From the NCBI GenBank assembly GCA_050944035.1, contig JBMNQH010000009.1, positions 26,478-90,477 on the forward strand: a stretch of DNA of 64,000 bases, read 5' to 3'. This DNA comes from JBMNQH01 sp050944035. Lineage in GTDB: Bacteria > Bacillota > Clostridia > Oscillospirales > Oscillospiraceae. A program made the translations under genes and the position numbers. The notes under the pieces are model-generated. The model worked only from the letters and a program-made list of their open reading frames with translations. It was not told the origin of the DNA and did not search any database. Shown here piece by piece: positions 15,645 to 24,431 of the stretch. Position 1 is the first letter of the stretch. Every line of letters begins with the position of its first letter.

Positions 15645-16202
15645 TCATTCGAGCACTTGGCAAACATAGCGGACATCGACCTGTTCGGTACACCAGACAT
15701 CATTGTCAGAAACCCCAAACATAATACCATCCTGACTCATTTTTTGCGCTGCAATCTTCAACACAACCGCATCCTGATGCCAACGATTGGCGGACTGCCA
15801 GGCCTTCTCTTCGTCCGCCTGCATATGAACTGCATGCCGGTTCATTTTGCGGATTGCTCCGCTTTTCCGAATTTTTCGCCACGCGGAGCATGTGGTACCA
15901 TGATACAAAAACTCCGGTGGAGAAAAATACTGTAACTCCGGTTGTACCCAAGGGATCGAGTGACCTTGACAAACTCTAATCCACGTTTCGTCTACGTTAA
16001 AACGATACCGTCCCTTGTTGTCTGTCTCCACAATCTGTTTCGACTGCTGTACAGTCAACTGATATTTTCCGACACGGTTAATATTATCAACCAGTTGCTT
16101 GACACTTACCCATCCGTGTCGGTCCATATCAAGATTGGCTTCTTCCGGATGATGCCGGAGCAGAAAACACAAATAGACGGAAATGTTTTTCTCCTTTGCC
16201 AT
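15645..16202 (-). CDS. kptA: RNA 2'-phosphotransferase (KptA/Tpt1 family)
   Basis: 185 residues. The family moves a 2'-phosphate from RNA to NAD+, giving ADP-ribose 1'',2''-cyclic phosphate. Seen: N-terminal winged-helix part SVYLCFLLRHHPEEANLDMDRHGWVSV with the Arg-His (LRHHP) signature, then QGHSIPW, LYHGTTCSAWRKIRKSGAIRKMNRHAVHM, and VFG-type end FGVSDNDVWC. These match the catalytic Arg-His-Arg-Arg set and the NAD-binding HGT. The start is the ATG at 16202, with CAGGTGAAACG upstream. Bacteria lack the tRNA-splicing pathway that makes the eukaryotic substrate, so the physiological target is unknown. Encoded alone. Confidence 0.88.
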   Translation of the reverse strand: MAKEKNISVYLCFLLRHHPEEANLDMDRHGWVSVKQLVDNINRVGKYQLTVQQSKQIVETDNKGRYRFNVDETWIRVCQGHSIPWVQPELQYFSPPEFLYHGTTCSAWRKIRKSGAIRKMNRHAVHMQADEEKAWQSANRWHQDAVVLKIAAQKMSQDGIMFGVSDNDVWCTEQVDVRYVCQVLE

Positions 16203-16282
16203 CGTTTCACCTGCTTTCCTGCGCAAACCATATCCTGTTTTCCGGAATCTCACAAGACCGTACTTGCGAATTCTCCTAAGAC

Positions 16283-16693
16283 CTATTTCACTGTATAGAT
16301 GTCTCCGCTGGGATACTCTGAGATCAGAAGCTCCACTTCTCTTTCTTCTGAAACAGTTGCCTGTATTCCAATCTGATAGCTTTTTTCGGCATCGATTTCA
16401 TACAGTATTCCACTGCCACCGGCTCCAATGTCTAGCGTCCGAATTGGCTCATCCAAATTCCGTGTATCGAACAAGTAACAGCAGACATCTACAACCGTAT
16501 GGTTCTCTATCACAATCTGTCCTGATGTCGTTTGAAACACCGTATCGCAGAGCACACTTTCTTCACTCCGTTTTGGAATCTGAATTGCACAAAGCCATTC
16601 TTTTCCTTTTCTCTCATTTTTTGTACAACCAACGCACAGGAGAAAAACAATCAGCAATAAAAATACCTTTCTTCTATGTATCAAATGTTTCAT
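16283..16693 (-). CDS. Putative lipoprotein of unknown function
   Basis: 136 residues. The basic n-region KHLIHRRK, hydrophobic core VFLLLIVFLL and lipobox CVGC predict a lipid-anchored exported protein with the mature N-terminus at Cys23. The mature part has no family I recognise; it is beta-rich in appearance (QIVIENHTVVDVCCYLFDTR, YQIGIQATVSEEREVELLI) and has two adjacent cysteines. It is encoded upstream of kptA in the same direction with an 80-base gap, but no functional link is evident. Codon use is AT-richer than core neighbours. Confidence 0.7.
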   Translation of the reverse strand: MKHLIHRRKVFLLLIVFLLCVGCTKNERKGKEWLCAIQIPKRSEESVLCDTVFQTTSGQIVIENHTVVDVCCYLFDTRNLDEPIRTLDIGAGGSGILYEIDAEKSYQIGIQATVSEEREVELLISEYPSGDIYTVK

Positions 16694-16921
16694 TCGCCCC
16701 TACTTTCCAATGATTTAATACGGTAAAAATGTGCTTGCATCCTCTTATAGAAAATGAACACCTGCTTTTATATTTTTCGTAGAAAATACTCGCTGAAAAA
16801 TTCTGAATCCTCTATTTCCGACTTCTGGTCACCCGTTTCATACCCTGCACTCCTATATAGAAATGAGACAGAAATTGTGGTATGATCATGACAAAATCAG
16901 AATTCCTGGAGGTGGAAACCA

Positions 16922-17332
16922 ATGTGGATATGCCCAAACTGCGAACGAACATTCAAAAGGCGAAATCAGGCACATTATTGCGGAAAAGCACATAAAACCA
17001 TTGATGACTATATTATGGCGCAGCCTCAGGAAACTCAACGGCATTTGACCAAGATGCGGGAAGCGATTCGTACTGCACTCCCCCAAGTTCAGGAACGCAT
17101 TGCATGGAATATGCCAACTTATTGGAAACAGAAAAACATCATTCAATTTGCAGCCTGCAAAAATCATATCAGCTTATATGTTGGAACAGAAGCGATAGAA
17201 GCATTTCATAAGAGACTGGAAGAATATAAAACCAACAAGAGTGCCATTCATTTTTTGTACAGCCAACCGCTTCCATCCGACTTGATTGCTGACATCGCAA
17301 AATGGTGCTGTAAAATGGAAAACCATTTATAG
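16922..17332 (+). CDS. DUF1801 (YdhG-like) protein with N-terminal zinc-finger-like segment
   Basis: 136 residues. The N-terminus MWICPNCERTFKRRNQAHYC carries CxxC and a later H-x-C, a probable small zinc site. The rest matches DUF1801 (IDDYIMAQPQETQRHLTKMREAIRTALPQVQERIAWNMPTYWKQKNIIQFAACKNHISLY). Family members are related to frataxin-like folds and have no proven activity. Strong ribosome site CTGGAGGTGG. Monocistronic; convergent with spoIVB. Confidence 0.85.
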   Translation: MWICPNCERTFKRRNQAHYCGKAHKTIDDYIMAQPQETQRHLTKMREAIRTALPQVQERIAWNMPTYWKQKNIIQFAACKNHISLYVGTEAIEAFHKRLEEYKTNKSAIHFLYSQPLPSDLIADIAKWCCKMENHL

Positions 17333-17395
17333 TAAATCCATTGTATTCCGTTATTGTATTTTATCATGCTGCAACTTCTTCTACAAGAAAAACAT

Positions 17396-17428
17396 AAAGC
17401 CCGTTGATCGAGAACATCAACGGGCTTT
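17396..17428. terminator. Bidirectional terminator, DUF1801 / spoIVB
   Basis: Arms AAAGCCCGTTGAT / ATCAACGGGCTTT with a 7-base loop between convergent genes. Confidence 0.88.
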
Positions 17429-17441
17429 ATAACATTACCGC

Positions 17442-18446
17442 CTAAGCTGCCGCATCCAGCATTTCCTCGATAAAGATTCCGTACCCAGCAGCGGGATCGT
17501 TGACCAAAACATGGGTCACCGCACCAACCAGTTTTCCATTCTGAATAATCGGACTACCGCTCATGCCCTGTACAATGCCGCCGGTTGCCTCGAGAAGTTT
17601 TTCATCGGTCACTTTAATCATCATATTTTTTCCAGCGCTGTCCCCGTGATAGATCCTGCTGATTTCCACATCATATTCCTGTACTTCTGTTCCCGACACA
17701 TTGGCCAAAATTTTTGCAGGCCCAATCTCGATCTCGTCCTCTGACGCCACTTCCATTGCTGTGGAATACGCTGTTTCCGGCACATCCAACAGAACGCCAA
17801 AAATACCATGACCGGTATTTTTCTCGATTTCACCGCGAACCATATCCGCATCAAACACACCGCATAGTTCGCCCGGCGTTCCCTCTGTTCCACGAATCAC
17901 GTCGACAACACTGGCATCCACCACAGTACCGCTTCCCAACGGCATCAGAACACCGCTTTCGCTCTCATTGATTCCATGCCCCAAAGCGCCAAACTTTCCG
18001 TTCTCAGGATCATAAAAGGTAATGGTTCCAATCCCATTCACCCCGTCTTTTAACCATAGTCCCAGTTGAAAAATACCGGTATCATTCTCCGCTGGCGTCA
18101 CTGTCACTTGCTTTTCTTCCCCATTTCGCATCACCGTAACAGAAACAGGTTCCGCGCTCAATTCGGAAACCGCCTCCACAAAATCATCTGCTGTACAAAT
18201 GGTCTGGTCGGCAATCTTCACAATCACATCACCGACACAAAGTCCCGCATCCGAAGCCGGTGAAGCGCTGCAACCATCCTTTTCTACTGTCATTAACCCC
18301 GCAACCATCATGCCGTCGGTTGTTACCTGAATCCCTGTCACGCAACCGGACGGCACCAGAGACAGTGCCTCCGCATGGACATTCAACATTCCGGTTATCC
18401 AGATGGAAAGGATCAGGACAGCCGCCTTTTTTGCCACTTTTTTCAT
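17442..18446 (-). CDS. spoIVB: SpoIVB serine peptidase (S55), sporulation signalling
   Basis: 334 residues. A signal/anchor segment (AAVLILSIWITGMLNVHAEA) is followed by a PDZ domain (ASDAGLCVGDVIVKIADQTI) and the S55 peptidase domain. Catalytic elements visible are His in GKFGALGHGI and Ser in GIVQGMSGSPIIQNGKLVGAVTHV. SpoIVB is made in the forespore, crosses into the intermembrane space and triggers SpoIVFB cleavage of pro-sigma-K. The start is the ATG at 18446; the ATG 15 bases upstream overlaps the GAGGGAGGAA ribosome site. Unusually it is not adjacent to spo0A, which is about 7.4 kb away on the same strand. Confidence 0.95.
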   Translation of the reverse strand: MKKVAKKAAVLILSIWITGMLNVHAEALSLVPSGCVTGIQVTTDGMMVAGLMTVEKDGCSASPASDAGLCVGDVIVKIADQTICTADDFVEAVSELSAEPVSVTVMRNGEEKQVTVTPAENDTGIFQLGLWLKDGVNGIGTITFYDPENGKFGALGHGINESESGVLMPLGSGTVVDASVVDVIRGTEGTPGELCGVFDADMVRGEIEKNTGHGIFGVLLDVPETAYSTAMEVASEDEIEIGPAKILANVSGTEVQEYDVEISRIYHGDSAGKNMMIKVTDEKLLEATGGIVQGMSGSPIIQNGKLVGAVTHVLVNDPAAGYGIFIEEMLDAAA

Positions 18447-18599
18447 AAGTTCCTCCCTCATATCTGTTTTTCTGCTGTATCAGTATGTCTGGTTCGTCAA
18501 AAATCAACCTTTGTATTTCATAGTAATTTCTTTCTAATTTTCCTTTTTCTCAGGTCTGACATAAGATACAGTAGAAATTGGAAAGGAAGGTAAATTTTT

Positions 18600-19886
18600 A
18601 TGAAACTCTTACGCTTGGGAGATGAGGGATCGCTGGTGCAGCTTTTGCAGACAGCACTGTCCCGCGCCGGCTATCTGGTGGCAGCGGACGGAATATTCGG
18701 CAGACAAACACAAAATGCACTGCTTCGATTCCAGCGTGACGCTGGAATCGCGGCAGATGGAATTGCAGGCCCGCAAACCAATGCCGCTCTGCTGCCGTAT
18801 TACCGCGGTTATATTCTCCATACCATCCGCAGAGGGGATACTTTTTATCGCATTGCCATGCGCTATGGTTCCTCCATCTTTGCAATTGAGACCGCCAATC
18901 CCAGTGTCAATCCATTGCGCTTACAGATCGGCAGTACGCTTGTTATCCCTCTGGATTTTCCAGTGGTACCAACCGACATTGCCGTCTCTTCCGATCTGGT
19001 AAATTACGCCATACGGGGTCTTGCCGCACGGTATCCGTTTTTCCGTGTACAACAGATTGGCACCAGCGTACTGGGCAGTCCCATTCAGAGCCTTTGCATT
19101 GGAACGGGAAGCAATCGCGTGTTGTATAACGCATCTCATCATGCAAATGAATGGATTACTACCTTGATCCTGCTTCGTTTCGCAGAGGAATTGGCCGCTG
19201 CCTATGCAGAGGATGGCGCTATTTTCAACATTTCCGCTACAGAACTGTTGGAAACTTCCACCATTTGTCTGGTACCCGCCGTCAATCCGGACGGGATTGA
19301 CCTCGTCACTGGTGCCCTTCCTCAAAGTGACGTCAATGCTGCTGCACAGCTCGCCGCAAACTATCCGGAGATTCCTTTTCCTTCCGGCTGGAAAGCCAAT
19401 ATCCGCGGCATCGATACCAATTTGCAGTACCCGGCCGGCTGGGAAACGGCAAAGGAAATCAAGGCATCACAGGGATATCTTCTCCCCGGTCCGCGCGATT
19501 ACGTCGGCACCGCACCGTTGCAGGCGCCGGAAAGTCGCAGCATGTACGACTACACCCGCCGGTTTGATCCATCGCTCACACTGTCGTACCATACACAGGG
19601 GCAGGTTATTTACTGGCAATTTCTTGATTATGCGCCAGAGAATGCCCGCGCCATTGCCAACCGTTTTTCCGCTGTCAGCGGCTATTCGGTCGAGGATACA
19701 CCCTACGCCTCCTCTTTTGCGGGCTATAAAGACTGGTTCCTTCAGGACTTTGGCCGTCCCGGCTATACCATTGAAGCAGGGCTTGGAACCAATCCCCTGC
19801 CTATTGCCGATTTTCCTGCAATCTATCGCGACAACCTTGGCATTCTGGTGCTGGGCGCTCTGCTGACCGCCGGAACTGCGATATAA
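18600..19886 (+). CDS. M14 zinc peptidase with PG-binding and LysM domains
   Basis: 428 residues. In order: PG_binding_1 domain (1-70, ADGIFGRQTQNALLRFQ), LysM domain (73-117, HTIRRGDTFYRIAMRYG), then an M14 carboxypeptidase fold. Zinc ligands are visible as HHANEW (HxxE), a later His in LSYHTQGQVIYW, and the catalytic Glu in YTIEAGLG. The layout is that of gamma-D-glutamyl-(L)-meso-diaminopimelate endopeptidases of spore formers, which trim wall or cortex peptides. There is no signal peptide, typical of enzymes acting in the mother cell after lysis or exported otherwise. Divergent from spoIVB, 153 bases apart. Sporulation role is inferred. Confidence 0.9.
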   Translation: MKLLRLGDEGSLVQLLQTALSRAGYLVAADGIFGRQTQNALLRFQRDAGIAADGIAGPQTNAALLPYYRGYILHTIRRGDTFYRIAMRYGSSIFAIETANPSVNPLRLQIGSTLVIPLDFPVVPTDIAVSSDLVNYAIRGLAARYPFFRVQQIGTSVLGSPIQSLCIGTGSNRVLYNASHHANEWITTLILLRFAEELAAAYAEDGAIFNISATELLETSTICLVPAVNPDGIDLVTGALPQSDVNAAAQLAANYPEIPFPSGWKANIRGIDTNLQYPAGWETAKEIKASQGYLLPGPRDYVGTAPLQAPESRSMYDYTRRFDPSLTLSYHTQGQVIYWQFLDYAPENARAIANRFSAVSGYSVEDTPYASSFAGYKDWFLQDFGRPGYTIEAGLGTNPLPIADFPAIYRDNLGILVLGALLTAGTAI

Positions 19887-19901
19887 ATTCCTGTGATAAA
19901 C

Positions 19902-19941
19902 AAAAACAGGCTCTGACCGTTTCTGGCCAAAGCCTGTTTTT
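19902..19941. terminator. Terminator between M14 peptidase and dnaE
   Basis: Arms AAAAACAGGCT / AGCCTGTTTTT with inner pairing (TGACC/TGGCCA), shared by convergent genes. Confidence 0.85.
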
Positions 19942-19948
19942 ATTATGA

Positions 19949-22900
19949 TTATTTTACAACTACATTTTCTGTTCCAAGGAGTTCTTCCAGTTCCTCCACC
20001 AGCGCTTCATGGATAACGCAATGTCCACCCAAACGCTTTTTTGTATCCGCAAAATACAGGATAATCTGCTCATGTCCCGGGAACATTTTCAAGATCAGCT
20101 GAATTCTCTGGAATGCAGGGTGCTCTACAGTTGGCAGACGAACCCATAATTTCTGATTCTCCGGTTGTTTTCGCGCTGTCTGCATCGTTGCAAAATCTCC
20201 AAGCGGACGGATACTTTCGGCCACAAGTTGTGGTTCCTTCTCGTCACGCTGAGATAGACGCCCCTGAATAATCAGCGGTTCATTGTTCCGGACATAGCCA
20301 CCTCCGCTGTCAAGTGCCTTTTGAAATGCGAGCACTTCCATTACACCGGTATCATCCTCCAACGTGATATATGACATCAGAGTATTGTTACGGGTAGTGC
20401 GGGTGCGTACATGGGAAACAACGCCGGCAATGGTAAGCTGCTGCTCATCGTGATAGGTCTGCGGGCCATCCTCCGCGGCAAAGTCTGTCATGATCGCCCC
20501 AATGGGCGCCGCGCCGATGCCGCGAACCGCCGTGCGGTACTCATCCATCGGGTGTCCGGTCAAATACATACCCGTCGTCTCTTTTTCCATCGCCATCCGC
20601 TCACGCGGTGTGTACTCTGGAATATCCGGCAGTTCCAGCTGGAAGTCTGTGCTCTCCGTATCTTCCTCTTCCCCCATGCTGAACAGATTGAGTTGACCTG
20701 CAATATTCTTTCTGCCGTCAGAGCTGACATTGTCGATTACCGTAGCTGCAACCTGCATCAGCTGGCTGCGTTTATACCCCATACTGTCAAACGCTCCACT
20801 GCGGATCAAGCTTTCAATCGCACGGCGGTTGAGTTCTTTTCCATACATTCTACGGCAGAATTCATCAAAGGTACGGAACTTTCCCGTCCTTTGCCGCTCA
20901 TCCATCACTGCGCGGATAAACCCACGGCCAATATTTTTGATGGCCACAAGTCCGAATCGGATGTTGTTCCCCACTACGGTAAAACTGTCATCGGATTCGT
21001 TCACATCCGGCGGCAGTACTTTGATCCCACACTCTTTGCATTCGGCGATATATTCTGCAACCTTGGTGCTGTTGTCCAGAACCGAAGAGAGCAGCGCTGC
21101 CATATATTCCTGTGGATAATGGCATTTCATATAAGCGGTGCGGTAACAGATGATTGCATAGGAAACCGCATGGGCTTTGTTAAAGGCATAGTGCGCAAAG
21201 TCCAGAATCTCATCATAAATGCTACCTGCAACAGCCTCTGGCACTCCATTTGCAACGGCGCCGCAGATTTTACGTTTCGGATCACCATAGATAAAGGTAT
21301 CGCGCTCCTTCAGAATTTCTTTTTCCTTTTTCTTCGACATCGCACGGCGGATCATATCCGCCTGTCCCAGCGAGAAACCGGCAAGACGCCGGAAAATTTC
21401 AATGACCTGCTCCTGATAGACAATGCAGCCATAGGTGACGGACAGAATATCCTTTAACATCGGGTGTTTATACTGGATCCGCTTCGGATGCGCAGAGCAT
21501 TCAATAAATCGCGGAATACTTTCCATTGGTCCCGGACGGTACAAAGCAATAATTGCAGTGATATCTTCAATCGTTTTCGGTTTCAGTCCGACACAGACGC
21601 CTGTAATCCCCGCACTTTCGAGCTGGAACACGCCGGAAGTCCGTCCAGCAGACAACATCTCAAATACAGCCACATCGTCCTCTGGAATGGTCTCCACAGA
21701 AAAATTGGGCTCCTTTTTCCGCACAAGCGTAGCGGCATCCTCCAAAACGGTCAAATTGCGCAAACCAAGGAAGTCCATTTTGAGCAATCCCAATTCTTCC
21801 AGCGTTGTCATAGGGAACTGACAAACCACCGATTCGTCATTTTTTGCCAACGGTACGTATTCATACAATGGCTTTTCCGTGATGACAACACCCGCAGCAT
21901 GGGTGGAGGCATGCCGTGGCATGCCTTCCAGCGCGCGCGCCATATCAATCAGTTCATGTAATTTTTCATCGCTCTCATAGAACTCGCGCAATGGTTTTGA
22001 AAGCTTCAGTGCCTCATCCAGCTTGATATTTAAGGTTGTCGGCACCTGTTTCGCCACGGCATCCGTCTCTGCATAGCTGACATCCAGCGCACGGCCGACG
22101 TCACGGATGGAATTTCTGGCCGCCATTGTTCCAAAGGTGACAATCTGGGCAACATGATTTTCTCCATATTTCCGATTGACGTAGTCAATCACTTCATTCC
22201 TTCGGTTGACACAGAAATCAATATCAATATCCGGCATACTGACGCGCTCCGGATTCAGGAAGCGCTCAAAAAAGAGGCTGTACTTAATTGGATCCACATC
22301 CGTGATCCCAAGACAATAGGAGACCATACTGCCCGCAGCGCTGCCGCGCCCCGGTCCCACGGGGATATTTTTGCTTTTGGCATAACCGATAAAGTCACTG
22401 ACGATCAGGAAATAGTCGGTAAATCCCATGGTTCGGATCATATTGAGCTCATATTCCAATTGCTGCTTCAGCTTGTCTGTTCCCTCGCCATAACGTTTTG
22501 CGAACCCCTGCAAGCACAGTCGATGCAAATAGGCGTATCCATCTGTTTCCCCCTGCGGCAGCGGAAATTTCGGCAGATGATAGGTACCAAATGTAAAATC
22601 ATAGTTGCAGCGTGCGGCAATGGAAACCGTATTGTCCGCGGCATCGGGGTGATCCGGGAACAGCGCCCGCATTTCCTCTTCTGATTTCAGATAGAATTCG
22701 GTCCCCTCAAACTTCATGCGATCGGGATCGTCCACGGTCTTACCCATCTGAATGCACATCAGCACGTCCTGACTGCGCGCATCTTCTCTCGTCAGATAAT
22801 GGGCGTCGTTGGTCAGCACCAGTGGAATTCCCGTCTCCTCATGGATTTGAAGAATTCCTTCCATAGCACGTGCTTCCTCTTCAATTCCATGATTCTGAAT

Positions 22901-23419
22901 TTCAAGATAAAAGTCCTCCGGACCAAACAGCGCAGCAAGCTCCAGCGCCTTTTCCTTCGCTGCATTGTAGTCATCATTCAGGAGCTTGCGTGGGATGTCA
23001 CCAGCAATACAGGCAGACAGACAAATCAAGCCATCGCTATGTTTTTTCAGCAGGTCCCAGTCGATGCGCGGCCGGACATAAAAACCCTCCAGAAAGCCGC
23101 AGCTGACCAGATAGCACAGATTGCGATACCCGGTTTCATTTTTGCACAATAAGACCAAATGCGTGTATTCGTTGTCAATTCCATATTCGCGGTCTGTGCG
23201 CCCGCGAGGCGCCACATAAACCTCACAGCCAATGATCGGTTTAATGCCGTTCTTTTTTGCAGCCTTGTAAAATGTCACCACACCGTACATTACGCCGTGA
23301 TCGGTAATGGCAACCGCTTCCTGCCCCAGCGACTGCACCTGAGGCGCAAGTTGGTCAACACGGCATGCCCCATCCAATAAACTGTATTCACTATGGACAT
23401 GCAGGTGTACAAATGCCAT
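19949..23419 (-). CDS. dnaE: DNA polymerase III alpha subunit, DnaE
   Basis: 1156 residues. Replicative polymerase of the C family. Seen: PHP domain (FVHLHVHSEYSLLDGACR), the catalytic aspartates in PDIDIDFCVNRR, GPGRGSAAGSMVSYCLGITDVDP, the fingers/HhH region (MGYKRSQLM) and an OB domain (LTIAGVVSHVRTRTTRNNTLMSYITLEDDTG). There is no embedded exonuclease domain, so this is DnaE rather than PolC. The ATG at 23419 is preceded by AGGAGGACAAGCA. Last gene of the hprK-murB-rapZ-yvcK-whiA block (79 bases after whiA). Confidence 0.97.
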   Translation of the reverse strand: MAFVHLHVHSEYSLLDGACRVDQLAPQVQSLGQEAVAITDHGVMYGVVTFYKAAKKNGIKPIIGCEVYVAPRGRTDREYGIDNEYTHLVLLCKNETGYRNLCYLVSCGFLEGFYVRPRIDWDLLKKHSDGLICLSACIAGDIPRKLLNDDYNAAKEKALELAALFGPEDFYLEIQNHGIEEEARAMEGILQIHEETGIPLVLTNDAHYLTREDARSQDVLMCIQMGKTVDDPDRMKFEGTEFYLKSEEEMRALFPDHPDAADNTVSIAARCNYDFTFGTYHLPKFPLPQGETDGYAYLHRLCLQGFAKRYGEGTDKLKQQLEYELNMIRTMGFTDYFLIVSDFIGYAKSKNIPVGPGRGSAAGSMVSYCLGITDVDPIKYSLFFERFLNPERVSMPDIDIDFCVNRRNEVIDYVNRKYGENHVAQIVTFGTMAARNSIRDVGRALDVSYAETDAVAKQVPTTLNIKLDEALKLSKPLREFYESDEKLHELIDMARALEGMPRHASTHAAGVVITEKPLYEYVPLAKNDESVVCQFPMTTLEELGLLKMDFLGLRNLTVLEDAATLVRKKEPNFSVETIPEDDVAVFEMLSAGRTSGVFQLESAGITGVCVGLKPKTIEDITAIIALYRPGPMESIPRFIECSAHPKRIQYKHPMLKDILSVTYGCIVYQEQVIEIFRRLAGFSLGQADMIRRAMSKKKEKEILKERDTFIYGDPKRKICGAVANGVPEAVAGSIYDEILDFAHYAFNKAHAVSYAIICYRTAYMKCHYPQEYMAALLSSVLDNSTKVAEYIAECKECGIKVLPPDVNESDDSFTVVGNNIRFGLVAIKNIGRGFIRAVMDERQRTGKFRTFDEFCRRMYGKELNRRAIESLIRSGAFDSMGYKRSQLMQVAATVIDNVSSDGRKNIAGQLNLFSMGEEEDTESTDFQLELPDIPEYTPRERMAMEKETTGMYLTGHPMDEYRTAVRGIGAAPIGAIMTDFAAEDGPQTYHDEQQLTIAGVVSHVRTRTTRNNTLMSYITLEDDTGVMEVLAFQKALDSGGGYVRNNEPLIIQGRLSQRDEKEPQLVAESIRPLGDFATMQTARKQPENQKLWVRLPTVEHPAFQRIQLILKMFPGHEQIILYFADTKKRLGGHCVIHEALVEELEELLGTENVVVK

Positions 23420-23498
23420 TGCTTGTCCTCCTCTTTTCATTTAGATTGGAACACAGGGCAGGATTGGCTCTGCCCTGTGTAAATAAAACGCTATTATT

Positions 23499-24404
23499 TT
23501 ATTCCTCGTTCTTTTTTGCAATCTCCATCAATTTCCGCAGACGGTGACTGAGGCCGGACTTACTGACGGGAGGATCCGACAACACCGCAAGATCTGCCAG
23601 ACTTGCCTCGGGATTTGCAATGCGGAGCAACGCAGCCTCCTGCAAATTTTCCGGCAGATTTTCAATTCCGATTTCCCGCTCAATCCGGCGGAGCGCTTCC
23701 AGCTGCTCCTGTGCTGCATTGACGACCTTATCCGCATTTGCACTGTCACAGTTAACACGGCGATTGATCGCATTGCGCATATCCTTTTCTACTTTGGCCG
23801 CCATAATCTCCATGGCCGAAAGCGGTGCTCCAATGGTCGTCAGAAAATCTTCAATGGCTTCGCTCTGTTTAAAATATGTAATATAGTTACCGGCCCGTGC
23901 CGTATCCTTTGGAGAAAATCCCATTTCCAACAGGATGGAATAGGCGCCGCGGCTTACATTAAAATGGTCGGTGACAAGCTCCAGATGATAACGCTTCTGG
24001 GGATCAGTTACACTTCCACCCGCAAGAAATCCACCGCGGACGAACGCTTCGCGGCAGCAATCCTCTTCCAGTACTCCGAGGTTGATATGATGCGCAATCA
24101 TCGTACCGGGTTCATATCCGCAGGCATTGAAGATTTTTTTGATTTTCTCGCCATCTGTGATTAAAAATATCTGCTTGCCTTTGGTCTGCTGCGCCGGCAG
24201 GACGTCAAACCCCAGACCAAATGCGCGTTTGAACAACTTTTGCAGTCTGGCAGCAAAATCCGGACTGCCGGTTACTATACGCACCTCTTTTTCGGAAAAT
24301 GTATTACAGTATAACAGAACACCATACGCCTCTGCCAGCGCACAACATTTCTTATTCATCGAGATCTTACAGAGTTCTGCCTTCACGTTGGAAGAAAATG
24401 ACAT
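23499..24404 (-). CDS. whiA: WhiA-family DNA-binding protein
   Basis: 301 residues. The N-terminal LAGLIDADG-homing-endonuclease-like fold without nuclease residues is recognisable (SFSSNVKAELCKI, CCREAFVRGGFLAGGSVTDP, YHLELV). The C-terminal helix-turn-helix part follows (ENLQEAALLRIANPEASLADLAVLSDPPVSKSGLSHRLRKLMEIA). In Firmicutes WhiA affects cell division and chromosome segregation and is found with yvcK and rapZ, exactly as here (27 bases after yvcK). Confidence 0.96.
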   Translation of the reverse strand: MSFSSNVKAELCKISMNKKCCALAEAYGVLLYCNTFSEKEVRIVTGSPDFAARLQKLFKRAFGLGFDVLPAQQTKGKQIFLITDGEKIKKIFNACGYEPGTMIAHHINLGVLEEDCCREAFVRGGFLAGGSVTDPQKRYHLELVTDHFNVSRGAYSILLEMGFSPKDTARAGNYITYFKQSEAIEDFLTTIGAPLSAMEIMAAKVEKDMRNAINRRVNCDSANADKVVNAAQEQLEALRRIEREIGIENLPENLQEAALLRIANPEASLADLAVLSDPPVSKSGLSHRLRKLMEIAKKNEE

Positions 24405-24431
24405 GGGTTTTCCCTCCCATTGGGTAAAACA

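Noticed and set aside
18560..18568. CATAAGATA resembling a sigma-K -10 ahead of the M14 peptidase
   Set aside because: No matching -35 at the right distance; too weak to call a sporulation promoter.
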